Origin: Actinomadura mexicana
GTDB taxonomy: Bacteria > Actinomycetota > Actinomycetes > Streptosporangiales > Streptosporangiaceae
Length of the DNA stretch: 64,000 nt
NCBI RefSeq assembly: GCF_900188105.1
Contig: NZ_FZNP01000017.1
Location: forward strand, 1 to 64,000
Direction of reading: 5' to 3'
The notes under the pieces were generated by a model that made no database searches, had not been told where the DNA came from, and worked only from the letters and a program-made list of their open reading frames with translations. How positions within the stretch are numbered: position 1 is the stretch's first letter; each line of letters begins with the position of its first letter. The position numbers and the translations under genes were made by a program. Of the stretch, positions 35,350 through 43,953 are shown one piece after another.

Positions 35350-36377
35350 GTTCCTGGTCCTCCTCGGCCGCCGGTCCGCAGCAAGCAGCACGCGGCGTGC
35401 CCGTCGGTGTCGATGGTGGTGATCAGTGCGAGACCACCGGCGGGGTCGAGGGAGGCTCGCTCCCGGCTCGCGTCGCGGACCGCGATCGCGGCGGCGACCT
35501 GGAGCGCGGCGGCGGCGCCGAAGGCGTCACCGACGATCTCCGAGGGCCGCAGGACGGTGTGCGCCGGAAGGCGCAGGCCGGCGTCCTCCTGCCCGGAGGG
35601 CACGAGGAGGCCGACGTTCTCGGGGCCCGCGCCGCCGGTGCGCAGCGCCCTGCGCACGGCGGCGTCCAGCGCGGCGGGGGCGTGGCGGGGCTCGTCGAAG
35701 ACGCGGCTCTCCAGCGCGAGGATCTCCGCGAGCACCGGCCGGCCGTGGCGCCGCGCCCGGTCCCCGGGCTCGACGAGGAACACGCCGCAGCCTTCGGCGG
35801 CCCGGGTCTCGCGCCCGGCGGCCGCGGCGATCGCCGCGCGCCGCTCGTTCAGGTCCTCGTAGGCGCCGCACACCACGGCGTCGGCCCGGCCGGAGGCGAG
35901 CAGCCGCCGCGCGTACCGCAGCGCGGCGAGGCCGGTCGCGGCGCCGGCCGTGACGGTCGCGTTCGGTCCCCGCAGGTCGAACGCCATCGCGGCCTGCGCG
36001 CTGGCGTAGTTCATCACGCACGCCGGGACGAGCGCCGGGTTGACGTTGTCGGGGCGGGGGCGGGTCAGCGAGTCCCGGGTGAGCGTCATCGACTGGTCGA
36101 TCCCGGCGGCGCCGCTGCCGAGCACGAGCGCCCGGCGGTGGGGCGGCCATCCGGCGAGGACGTCCGGGCCGAGGAGGTCCCCGATCGCGGCGAGCGCCAT
36201 CGCGGAGGGGCGGTCGACCAGCCGGACGGGACGCGCGGAGGGGTCGGGGGCCTCGGTGCGGAAGTCCTCGACCGCGCCGCCGGGAAGCCGGTCGCCGGCC
36301 CGGATCGCCTCGGCGAACGGGCCGGCGCCCACGCCCGCGGGCGACATCAGTGCCATCGCCGAGATGACGGTGCTCAC
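35346..36377 (-). CDS. KS-beta / chain-length-factor-like ketosynthase homologue
   Basis: 343 aa, GTG start overlapping the KS-alpha stop (GTGA). It is a condensing-enzyme fold (FDLRGPNATVTAGAATGLAALRYA), but the nucleophile cysteine is replaced by alanine (about residue 146) and the HGTGT and NxGH histidine motifs are absent. This is the pattern of KS-beta/CLF partners, which form heterodimers with KS-alpha and shape chain length. It is shorter than the usual CLF of about 400 residues and lacks some N-terminal KS sequence. Confidence 0.87.
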   Translation of the reverse strand: MSTVISAMALMSPAGVGAGPFAEAIRAGDRLPGGAVEDFRTEAPDPSARPVRLVDRPSAMALAAIGDLLGPDVLAGWPPHRRALVLGSGAAGIDQSMTLTRDSLTRPRPDNVNPALVPACVMNYASAQAAMAFDLRGPNATVTAGAATGLAALRYARRLLASGRADAVVCGAYEDLNERRAAIAAAAGRETRAAEGCGVFLVEPGDRARRHGRPVLAEILALESRVFDEPRHAPAALDAAVRRALRTGGAGPENVGLLVPSGQEDAGLRLPAHTVLRPSEIVGDAFGAAAALQVAAAIAVRDASRERASLDPAGGLALITTIDTDGHAACCLLRTGGRGGPGT

Positions 36378-37696
36378 GCGGCCCCCTCCTTCGCGGCGGT
36401 CCCCTGTTCGGCGGACGGCCCGCCCGCGAGGGCCCCGGCGTGGCGCAGCACGACCGCGGCGTTGTTGCCGCCGACGCCGAGCGAGTTGACCACGGCCGTG
36501 CGCACCCGGGCGGGACGGGGCGCGCCCGTCACGCAGTCCACGGGGCACTCGGGGTCGGGCGTGGAGAAGTTGACGGTGGGCGGGATGAACCCGTGCTCCA
36601 TGCCGAGCACCGCGGCGATGCACGCGTGCGCGCCGGCCGCGCCCTGGGTGTGGCCGATCATGGATTTGAGCGCCGTGACGGGCGGCGGCGCGTCGCCGAA
36701 CACGTCCGCGAACACGGCCGACTCCATCGCGTCGTTGATCTTCGTGCCGGTGCCGTGCGCGAACACCACGTCCACCTCCGACGGTGCCGCGCCCGCGTCG
36801 CGCAGCGCGCCCGACAGGCACTCGGCGACGCGCTCGCGCAGCGGCCTCGTGGGGTGCTCGGCGTCGCAGTTGAGCCCGAAGCCGGCGACCTCGGCCAGGA
36901 CGGTCGCGCCGCGCCGGCGCGCGTGGTCGAGGGTCTCCAGGACGAGCATTCCGGCGCCCTCGCCGAACATGAACCCGTTCCGGTCGAGGTCGAAGGGGCT
37001 GCACCTCTCCGGGGCCCACGCCCGCAGCCGGTAGAAGCCGGCGAAGGCCATCCGGCTCACCGAGTCGGCCCCGCCGCAGACCGCGAACTCGGCCTCGCCG
37101 CCGCGCAGGGCGTCCAGCGCGTGGCCGACCGCGTAGTTGCCCGCGGCGCACACCGTCGGGATCGTGACGGCCTCCACGTCGGTGAGGCCGAGCTCGACGG
37201 CCACCGCGACGGGCAGGCGGCCGGGGTGCACCCGCCGGGCCCGCGGCGCCGGCAGCCGCCGCAGGCCGCCGGTGACCTCGGCGGCGGCCAGCGCGTCGAC
37301 GTCGAGCGACTCGCCGCAGGTCGTGCCGACGGCGATGACGCCGGGTTCGTCCCGGACGGCCGCGGGGTCGAGCCCCGCGTCGCGCATCGCCATCCGCGCG
37401 GCGGCCGCCGCCTGGGCGCCGACCTTCCCGAACCGGCCCGGCTCGATCCGCCGCAGGAGGGTCTCGGGGTCGAACCCGGGCACCTCGTAGGCGCGGGCGT
37501 ACCGGAAGCCCGTCGTGTCGAAGCCGCTGATCGGCGACGCGCCGCACGCTCCCGCGCGCAGCGCCGTCAGGAAGTCCTCGCGGCCGATCCCGATGCTGGA
37601 GATGACGCCCAGCCCGGTGACGACGACCCGCGGCCGGGGATCACCGGCCGGCCCTCGCGCACGGGGACGGTCGTGGGAAACGGCGGATATTTCCAA
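36374..37696 (-). CDS. KS-alpha, FabF-type ketosynthase
   Basis: 440 aa. A TTG start with GAGGTG upstream is the only sensible start. The catalytic triad is complete: Cys183 (PTVCAAGN), His314 (FAHGTGTK) and His349 (MIGHTQGAAG). It resembles stand-alone FabF-like ketosynthases of type II systems that make reduced or short chains. No cyclase or aromatase accompanies it, so an aromatic polyphenol is unlikely. First gene of a four-gene overlapping operon; the promoter region is shared with the divergent CoA ligase. Confidence 0.92.
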   Translation of the reverse strand: MEISAVSHDRPRARGPAGDPRPRVVVTGLGVISSIGIGREDFLTALRAGACGASPISGFDTTGFRYARAYEVPGFDPETLLRRIEPGRFGKVGAQAAAAARMAMRDAGLDPAAVRDEPGVIAVGTTCGESLDVDALAAAEVTGGLRRLPAPRARRVHPGRLPVAVAVELGLTDVEAVTIPTVCAAGNYAVGHALDALRGGEAEFAVCGGADSVSRMAFAGFYRLRAWAPERCSPFDLDRNGFMFGEGAGMLVLETLDHARRRGATVLAEVAGFGLNCDAEHPTRPLRERVAECLSGALRDAGAAPSEVDVVFAHGTGTKINDAMESAVFADVFGDAPPPVTALKSMIGHTQGAAGAHACIAAVLGMEHGFIPPTVNFSTPDPECPVDCVTGAPRPARVRTAVVNSLGVGGNNAAVVLRHAGALAGGPSAEQGTAAKEGAA

Positions 37697-37731
37697 ATTG
37701 GTTCACCTCGAAGGGAGGATTTCGTGCCCCG

Positions 37732-37755
37732 GCGAACGGCTCAATGGCCGTTCGC
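37732..37755. promoter_or_regulatory. Perfect 9-bp inverted repeat between KS-alpha and CoA ligase
   Basis: GCGAACGGC-tcaatg-GCCGTTCGC lies 36 bp upstream of the KS-alpha start, in the 245-bp divergent gap. It may be an operator for a dimeric regulator or a hairpin in the 5' leader of the KS operon. Nothing else was recognised in this gap. Confidence 0.5.
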
Positions 37756-37941
37756 GCGCCCCATCGTGCTGCGCGCATGGCCATGCCCGCCCTGGTATGT
37801 CCGACGCACCTGCCCGGAATCGGACGTGGACCGGCGAAAGAGCGGCCGAATCGGCAGTCCGCGAGCGGATCGCCGCGTCTAGTGTGCGGGGGCGAAGTCG
37901 TCCCGGCCGGTAGTGCCTTTGATGAATGGGATTCGAGTCGC

Positions 37942-39717
37942 ATGGTGAATATGAGTGGGCGGGTGTTCGCGGAGCCGAGGATCAGTGCCGCCCGGCGCCC
38001 CGACGGGACGGTGCTGCTGTCCTCGCAGGTGCCGCTGGAGCCCTACGACGCCGACCTCGCGCGCCCGCTGCACCGGTGGGCGGCGGAGCGGCCGGGCGCC
38101 GTCCTCGCCGCCGAGCGGCGCAGCGGCGGATGGGACGAGCTCACCTACGGCGCGGCCCTGGCGGACGCCGAGGCGCTCGGGGAGGCCCTGCTGGAGCGCG
38201 GCCTCGCCCCGGACCGCCCGCTCATGGTGCTGTCGGGCAACTCCCTGCGGCACCTGCGGCTCACGCTCGCCGGATACCTCGCCGGGATCCCGGTGGTCTC
38301 GCTCAGCACCGCGTACTCGCTGAGCGGCGGCCACGAGCGGCTGCGCACGGTCGCCGGCATCGCCCGGCCCGGCGCCGTCTACGCCGAGGACGGCCGGGAG
38401 TACGGCGCGGCGCTGGCGGCGCTGGCCGGGCTGGCGCCGCGCACCCTCGTCGGCCGGGAGGGCGGCGGGGAGCCCCTCGACGAGCTGCTGCGCACCGCGC
38501 CGGGGGAGCGGCTCGCCGCGGCCCGGGCCGCGGTCGCCCCGGACTCCGTCGCCAAGATCTTCTTCACGAGCGGCTCGACCGGGCGCCCGAAGGCCGTCCC
38601 CAACACCCACCGGATGCTGTGCGCCGTCCAGCAGATGATGCGGCAGGTCTGGCCGTTCCTGGCCGAGACCCGGCTGACCCTCGTCGACTGGCTGCCGTGG
38701 AGCCACACCTTCGGCGGCAACCACAACCTGCACATGGTCCTGACGCACGGCGGCACCCTCGCCATCGACGACGGCGGGCCGACCCCCGAGCTCCTGCCGC
38801 GGAGCCTGCGCAACCTCACCGAGTTCTCGCCGAACGTCTACTTCAACGTGCCCGCGGGCTTCGCGCTGCTGGCCGAGGCGCTGGAGTGCGACTCGGGGCT
38901 CGCCAAGACCTTCTTCGCCCGGCTGGGCCTGCTGTTCAGCGCGGGCGCCCCGCTGCCCGCCGAGCTGCGGGAGCGGATGCTGAGGCTGGCGGAGCGGTTC
39001 TCGCCCGGGAAGGTCCGCTTCACCTCCTCGTGGGGCCTGACCGAGACCGCGTCGGCCGTGACCTCCGCCCATCTGGACACCGGCGTGCCGGGCGCGATCG
39101 GCGTGCCGCTGCCGGGGATCCGGCTCAAGCTGGCCCCGGTCGACGGGCGGCTGGAGATGCGGGCCGCCGGGCCCACGGTGATGTCCGGCTACCTGGACGA
39201 TCCTGACCGCACCGCCGAGGCGTTCGACGAGGAGGGCTTCTACCGGACGGGCGACGCCGGCGCGCCCGCCGACGAGAACGACCCGGACCGCGGCCTGGTG
39301 TTCCAGGGCCGCATCACCGAGGACTTCAAGCTGACCACCGGGACGTGGGTGCGGGTCGGGGCGCTGCGGGCGGCGCTGCTCGCGTCCGCCGACCAGCTCG
39401 GCGAGGTCGTGATCACCGGTTCGGGGCGGGCGCACGCGGGCGCGCTCGCCTGGCCGCGCCGCGCCGGCGACCCCGCGGCGGTGCGCCGGGCCCTGGCCGA
39501 GACGCTGGCCAGGTTCAACGCCGGGCAGCGGTCCTCCCGGCGGATCGAGCGGCTGCTGCTGCTCGCCGACCCGCCGGACCGCGACGCCGGGGAGCTGACC
39601 GACAAGGGGTCGGTGAGCCAGCTGGAGGTGCTCCGCAACCGCTCCGCCCAGGTCGATCTGCTCTACCGCGACCCGCCGCCGCCCGAGGTGATCCTGCCCG
39701 CCGACCATGCCGACTGA
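37942..39717 (+). CDS. Feruloyl-CoA-synthetase-like aryl-CoA ligase
   Basis: 591 aa from the ATG at 37942 (ATG at 37951 also possible; the site is weak). The ANL motifs are intact: KIFFTSGSTGRPKAVPNTHRM for the phosphate loop, SSWGLTETAS, YRTGDAG, and a C-terminal ELTDKGSVSQ holding the catalytic lysine, the variant typical of feruloyl-CoA synthetases. It should activate an aromatic or phenylpropenoic acid as CoA thioester. The ammonia-lyase gene follows 136 bp downstream on the same strand, so cinnamate is the natural candidate substrate. Confidence 0.9.
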   Translation: MVNMSGRVFAEPRISAARRPDGTVLLSSQVPLEPYDADLARPLHRWAAERPGAVLAAERRSGGWDELTYGAALADAEALGEALLERGLAPDRPLMVLSGNSLRHLRLTLAGYLAGIPVVSLSTAYSLSGGHERLRTVAGIARPGAVYAEDGREYGAALAALAGLAPRTLVGREGGGEPLDELLRTAPGERLAAARAAVAPDSVAKIFFTSGSTGRPKAVPNTHRMLCAVQQMMRQVWPFLAETRLTLVDWLPWSHTFGGNHNLHMVLTHGGTLAIDDGGPTPELLPRSLRNLTEFSPNVYFNVPAGFALLAEALECDSGLAKTFFARLGLLFSAGAPLPAELRERMLRLAERFSPGKVRFTSSWGLTETASAVTSAHLDTGVPGAIGVPLPGIRLKLAPVDGRLEMRAAGPTVMSGYLDDPDRTAEAFDEEGFYRTGDAGAPADENDPDRGLVFQGRITEDFKLTTGTWVRVGALRAALLASADQLGEVVITGSGRAHAGALAWPRRAGDPAAVRRALAETLARFNAGQRSSRRIERLLLLADPPDRDAGELTDKGSVSQLEVLRNRSAQVDLLYRDPPPPEVILPADHAD

Positions 39718-39741
39718 GCCGGGCATCCCCCCACAAAGGCC

Positions 39742-39787
39742 AGGCATGCCCATAAAGGCAGCGCGTGAGCGCGGCGGCATAGGGATT
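39742..39787 (+). promoter_or_regulatory. Cluster upstream element, copy A (before the ammonia-lyase)
   Basis: About 45 bp with the core TGCC-CATAAA-GGCA (39747-39760), then AGCGCGGC and AGGGATT. The same layout occurs upstream of the ACP gene and of the ASST-like gene. The core ends 93 bp before the ammonia-lyase start. Confidence 0.5.
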
Positions 39788-39830
39788 AACCGGTAACGGA
39801 GGCCGTGCCCAGACTTTCGTTACCGGACGC
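39786..39830. promoter_or_regulatory. TTACCGG repeats upstream of the ammonia-lyase
   Basis: A perfect 9-bp inverted repeat CCGGTAACG (39790-39798) / CGTTACCGG (39818-39826) and a TTACCGGACGC 11-mer (39820-39830) shared with the LuxR upstream region. Candidate pathway-regulator site 24-68 bp before the ATG. Confidence 0.45.
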
Positions 39831-39853
39831 CTGAACGAGAATGGAGTTCGCAC

Positions 39854-41515
39854 ATGGCCGACAAGCTCTCCGCGGCGTTTTCCTCATCACCTGGATCACC
39901 TGGATCGTTTGAACCGCCGATGCTGCCGCTCGACGGTCATCGGCTGACCCTGGCGGAGACCGTCACGGTCGCCAGGGCGCCGCGCCGCCCGCGCGTCGCG
40001 CTGGCCCCCGAGGCCGTGTCCCGGATGGAGGCCACCACGAGGGCCAAGGCCGATCTCATCGCCGCGGGAGTGCCGATCTACGGGGTGACCGCGGGTTTCG
40101 GGGACAGCAACACCCGGCAGATCCACGGGGACAAGGCCGCGGCGCTGCAGGAGAACCTGCTGCGCTTCCTGAACTGCGGGACCGGGGCGGCGGCCGAGCC
40201 GGACGTCCTGCGCGCGACGCTGCTGGTCCGTGCCAACTGCCTCGCCCGGGGCTACTCGGCGATACGGCCGCGGGTCGTCGAACTGCTGCTGGACTGCCTC
40301 AACCACGACATCTTGCCCCTCATCCCAGAGCGCGGGTCGGTCGGCGCCAGCGGCGACCTCGTCCCGCTCAGCTATGTGGGCCGGATGCTGACCGGTGAGG
40401 GCGACGTCCTGGACGGCGGCGAGCGGCGCCCGGCCGCCGCCGCCCTCGCGGGCGCCGGGCTGAGCCCGGTCGCGCTGGAGGCCAAGGAGGGGCTGGCGCT
40501 GGTCAACGGCACCTCGTTCATGTCGGCGTTCGCCGTGCTGGCCGCCCACGACGCCGGCGAACTGGCCTACGCGGCCGAGTTGTGCACGGCCATGGCGAGC
40601 CAGGTGCTGCTCGGCAACCCGGCGCACTTCGACGACTTCCTTTTCCAGCAGAAGCCGCACGAGGGCGTCCTCGCGAGCGCCCGCACCATCCGGGGGCTGC
40701 TGGCCGGCGGGGGGCACGGCGGCGGTCCGGGGGCGGACGAGGCGTGGACGGGCGACGGCTTCCGCCAGCTCGAACGCCCCATCCAGGACCGCTACTCGGT
40801 CCGCTGCGCACCGCACGTGGTGGGCGCGCTGCGCGACACCCTCATCTGGGCCGAGCAGATGCTGGAGATCGAGGTCAACTCCTCCAACGACAACCCGCTG
40901 TTCCATCCCGACGGGACGGTCCTCAACGGCGGCAACTTCTACGGCGGGCACGTCGGCCAGACGATGGACTCGCTGAAGATCGCGGTGGCCAGCGTCGCCG
41001 ACCTGCTCGACCGCCAGCTGGAGCTGGTCGTCGACGAGAAGTTCAACAACGGCCTGACGCCCAACCTCATCCCCCGCTACGAGGCCGGGAGCTGGGACGC
41101 GGGCCTGCACCACGGCTTCAAGGGCATGCAGATCAGCGCGTCGTCGCTGGTGGCGGAGGCGCAGCGGTGGACGATGCCCGCGACGTCCTTCTCCCGTTCC
41201 ACCGAGGCCCACAACCAGGACAAGGTGAGCATGGGCACGATCGCCGCGCGGGACGCGCGGTCGGTCGTGGAGCTGGCGCAGGAGGTCGCCGCGATCCACC
41301 TGATCGCCCTGTGCCAGGCCGCCGACCTGCGGGGGCTGGAGCACCTGAGCTCCGCGACCGCCGCCGCCCACACCCTGGTCCGCAAATTGACGCCGTTCCT
41401 GGACGGCGACCGGCCCCTCCAGGAGGACATCGGACGGGTCCGGAACGCCATCCGCTCCGGAGAGCTCCGCCGGACCCTCAGCGAGAGCGGGAGGGGCGTG
41501 GCCGCCCTCGGCTGA
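39854..41515 (+). CDS. MIO-dependent phenylalanine ammonia-lyase (or aminomutase)
   Basis: 553 aa, ATG with GGAG 7 bp upstream. The MIO prosthetic group forms from Ala165-Ser166-Gly167 in GSVGASGDLVPLSY. Tyr76 (YGVTAGFG) is the catalytic base. The substrate-selectivity pair at 105-106 is Phe-Leu (LLRFLNCG), as in phenylalanine-specific enzymes; histidine enzymes have Ser-His and tyrosine enzymes His-Leu. The product should be trans-cinnamate, or beta-phenylalanine if it acts as an aminomutase; sequence alone does not separate these. With the neighbouring ligase it would supply an aromatic acyl-CoA starter. Confidence 0.9.
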   Translation: MADKLSAAFSSSPGSPGSFEPPMLPLDGHRLTLAETVTVARAPRRPRVALAPEAVSRMEATTRAKADLIAAGVPIYGVTAGFGDSNTRQIHGDKAAALQENLLRFLNCGTGAAAEPDVLRATLLVRANCLARGYSAIRPRVVELLLDCLNHDILPLIPERGSVGASGDLVPLSYVGRMLTGEGDVLDGGERRPAAAALAGAGLSPVALEAKEGLALVNGTSFMSAFAVLAAHDAGELAYAAELCTAMASQVLLGNPAHFDDFLFQQKPHEGVLASARTIRGLLAGGGHGGGPGADEAWTGDGFRQLERPIQDRYSVRCAPHVVGALRDTLIWAEQMLEIEVNSSNDNPLFHPDGTVLNGGNFYGGHVGQTMDSLKIAVASVADLLDRQLELVVDEKFNNGLTPNLIPRYEAGSWDAGLHHGFKGMQISASSLVAEAQRWTMPATSFSRSTEAHNQDKVSMGTIAARDARSVVELAQEVAAIHLIALCQAADLRGLEHLSSATAAAHTLVRKLTPFLDGDRPLQEDIGRVRNAIRSGELRRTLSESGRGVAALG

Positions 41516-41562
41516 ACCGGCCGTCGCCCCGAAGGGGCGCGCCCGGCGAACGCGGGAACCAG

Positions 41563-41612
41563 AGCGGCCCCCGGCCTCCTCCCGGATCCACGGGAGGAGG
41601 CCGGGGGCCGCT
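41563..41612. terminator. Bidirectional terminator, 22-bp perfect stem
   Basis: The arms 41563-41584 and 41591-41612 are exact reverse complements (22 bp, G/C-rich) with a 6-nt loop GATCCA. It lies between the convergent ammonia-lyase and AT genes and should stop transcription from both sides. Confidence 0.85.
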
Positions 41613-41643
41613 CGCCGACGCGAGGTCCCACGGCGGGGCGGGG

Positions 41644-42738
41644 TCAGCCGAGGTCCACCCAGAACCGGCGGCGCTGCCAGCGCTGGGCGGGCAGCGGGAC
41701 GCGCCGCCCGGCCGCCCGCACCCGCGACCAGTCGGGCGTGCGGCCAGCGGCGTAGACGGCGCCGAGCGCCGCCAGCAGGGTCTCCATCTCGGGCTGCCGG
41801 CGCACCAGGGACGCCACGGTCCCGGCCGCCGCGCCCGTGGCCTCGATGGCGTCGCCCACCGCCGAGACCAGCAGCGGGTGCGGGCTGATCTCGACGAACA
41901 GCACCGGCTCGCCGCCCGACAGCACGGACCGGACCGCGGGCGCGAACCGCACGGGGCGCCGCACGTTCTCCATCCAGTACCCGCCGTCCAGCTCCGGCCC
42001 CGCGACCGGGCGGTCCCAGACCGTCGAGTGCAGCGGGATCGCGGGCGCCTGCGCCCGCACCCCGGCGAGCGCCTCGCGCAGGCCGTCGCGGATCGGCTCG
42101 ACCTGCGGCCCGTGCGAGGCGTACCCGACCGCCACGCGGCGGCAGAACACGCCGCGCTCCCGCAGCGGCCCGACGATCCGCGCGATGGCCTCCGGGTCGC
42201 CCGACAGGACGGTGAAACGGTCGCTGTTGAGCACCCCGGCGCAGACGAGGTCCGCGTGCTCCCCGATCGCCTCCTCGGCCTCCTTCTCCCCGATGCCCAC
42301 CGCCCACATCGCGCCCGCCGCGCCGAGCTCCCGCAGCAGGGCGCCGCGGCGGCAGACGACCGCGGCGGCGTCCCGGACGGAGAGGGCGCCGGCGGCGGTG
42401 GCGGCGGCGATCTCGCCCATGCTGTGCCCGATGATGAGGTCCGGCTCGACACCCCAGTCCAGCCAGACCGCGGCGAGCGCCACCTGGAACGCCCAGAGCG
42501 TCGGCTGGATCTCCGACACCGCCGACAGCGGCTCGTCGCTCTCCAGCCGCCGCCGCGGCGACCAGCCCAGCTCCGCCTGCACGGCGGCGGCGCACTCCTC
42601 CAGCGCGCCGGCGAACACCGGGCTCGACTCCAGCAGCCCGCGGCCCATGCCCACCCACTGGGCGCCCTGGCCGGGGAAGACGAACACCAGCCGCGGCGGT
42701 CCGTCCAGGTCGGCGGTGATCGTGGTGGTCCTGTCCAT
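41644..42738 (-). CDS. Discrete modular-type acyltransferase, predicted methylmalonyl-CoA specific
   Basis: 364 aa from the ATG at 42738, which has AAGGG 8 bp upstream. It reads like an AT domain cut from a modular PKS: VFVFPGQGAQWVGMG at the N-terminus, nucleophile Ser106 in GHSMGE, catalytic His209, and a C-terminal PLPAQRWQRRRFW linker. The specificity motif before His209 is YASH, which in modular ATs indicates methylmalonyl-CoA; malonyl-type ATs have HAFH. Since the AT fused to the KS is inactive, this enzyme probably loads the ACP in trans. It lies downstream of the MIPS gene after two hairpins. Confidence 0.88.
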   Translation of the reverse strand: MDRTTTITADLDGPPRLVFVFPGQGAQWVGMGRGLLESSPVFAGALEECAAAVQAELGWSPRRRLESDEPLSAVSEIQPTLWAFQVALAAVWLDWGVEPDLIIGHSMGEIAAATAAGALSVRDAAAVVCRRGALLRELGAAGAMWAVGIGEKEAEEAIGEHADLVCAGVLNSDRFTVLSGDPEAIARIVGPLRERGVFCRRVAVGYASHGPQVEPIRDGLREALAGVRAQAPAIPLHSTVWDRPVAGPELDGGYWMENVRRPVRFAPAVRSVLSGGEPVLFVEISPHPLLVSAVGDAIEATGAAAGTVASLVRRQPEMETLLAALGAVYAAGRTPDWSRVRAAGRRVPLPAQRWQRRRFWVDLG

Positions 42739-42771
42739 CAGCGTCACCCTTCTCGCGTCACCCTGCTCGGA

Positions 42772-42824
42772 CCCGTCCCCGGCCCGGGGACGGGAAGGGC
42801 CGGGCCGCTCGCGCGGCCCGGCCC
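42772..42824 (-). terminator. Two hairpins between MIPS and AT genes
   Basis: An 11-bp dyad (42772-42794, CCCGTCCCCGG / CCGGGGACGGG) and a 12-bp stem with TCGC loop (42797-42824). On the minus strand they follow the MIPS stop and precede the AT start, so they may end or weaken transcription there. Confidence 0.5.
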
Positions 42825-42845
42825 GGCCCGGTCGTCACCGTGCCG

Positions 42846-43952
42846 TCACCGGCCGGTCTCACCGGCGATCCAGCGGACGAGGCGCTGGCGGGCGACCTGG
42901 TCGGACTCCTGGGCGACCGCGCGCGGCGGCGCCTTGAACAGCCACGCCGACACCCACTCGTCGACGGTGGTGTCGCCGCGGTCCATGGCCAGCTTGGCGA
43001 TCCGGGCCGCGTCGATGACGACCCCCGCCGAGTTCGGCGAGTCCGGGACGGTGAGCTGGATCTCCATCTCGATCGGCGCGCCGCCGAAGCCGCGGCCCTC
43101 GCAGCGGATGAACGCCTTCTTGGTGTCGCCGAGGAACCTCACGTAGTCCGACGGCCCGATGTGGACGTCGTCCTCGCCGAGCTCGCCGTCGTAGGCGTCG
43201 GTGACCGCCGAGGTCTTGGACTCGCGCTTGGAGGCGAGGCGGTCGCGCTCCAGCATGTTGTAGAAGTCCATGTTGCCGCCGACGTTCAGCTGGTATGTCC
43301 GGTCCAGGGTGATGCCCCGGTCCGAGAACGCCCGCACCAGCACCCGGTGGAGGTAGGTGGCGCCGAGCTGCGACTTGATGTCGTCGCCGATGAGGGGCAG
43401 GCCCGCCGCGCGGAAGCGCTCGCGCCACTGGTCCCGACGCGCGATGAACACCGGCACGTTGTTGACGAACGCGACGCCCGCCTCCAGCGCGACACCGGCC
43501 CACCACTCGGTCGCCTCCTGCGAGCCCACGGGCAGGTAGTTGAGCAGGACGTCGACCCTGGCCGCCCGGACCTGCGCGACGATCTCGGCGCGGTCGTCGG
43601 GAGAGTCGTCGGCCACGGTGATCCGCTCCCGGTACCTGGCGCCTGCGCCGTCCAGCGTCGGGGCGCGCAGCACGCGCACGTCGGCGCCGACGGGCAGCAG
43701 GTCGCCGCCGATGCCGACGGGCAGGTTCTGCCCGGCCGCGCGGGCCGCCCACAGGTCCTTGCCGACCTTCTCGACGTCGACGTCCCACGCGGCGACGGGC
43801 TCCAGGGCGCCGGGGCCGTACGGGCCGACCTCGGGGAACATCAGGCCGGCGGTGACGCCGGGCGTGGAGCGGTAGTAGGCCGTGCCCTCCAGCAGGGCGC
43901 GGGCGCAGTTCCCGACACCGATGATGCCGACCCGAACGCGAGGAGTATCCAT
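42846..43952 (-). CDS. myo-Inositol-1-phosphate synthase
   Basis: 368 aa. NAD-binding GIIGVGNCARALLEG near residue 9, then LLNYLPVGS, GDDIKSQLGATYLHR and QLNVGGNMDFYNML, all typical of actinobacterial inositol-1-phosphate synthase. It turns glucose 6-phosphate into 1L-myo-inositol 1-phosphate with internal NAD redox cycling. ATG with GGGAG upstream, 1 bp after the DegT stop. A copy inside a biosynthetic cluster, with phosphatase, dehydrogenase and aminotransferase genes, points to a cyclitol building block. A general role in mycothiol or phosphatidylinositol synthesis is the alternative. Confidence 0.92.
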   Translation of the reverse strand: MDTPRVRVGIIGVGNCARALLEGTAYYRSTPGVTAGLMFPEVGPYGPGALEPVAAWDVDVEKVGKDLWAARAAGQNLPVGIGGDLLPVGADVRVLRAPTLDGAGARYRERITVADDSPDDRAEIVAQVRAARVDVLLNYLPVGSQEATEWWAGVALEAGVAFVNNVPVFIARRDQWRERFRAAGLPLIGDDIKSQLGATYLHRVLVRAFSDRGITLDRTYQLNVGGNMDFYNMLERDRLASKRESKTSAVTDAYDGELGEDDVHIGPSDYVRFLGDTKKAFIRCEGRGFGGAPIEMEIQLTVPDSPNSAGVVIDAARIAKLAMDRGDTTVDEWVSAWLFKAPPRAVAQESDQVARQRLVRWIAGETGR

Positions 43953-43953
43953 T

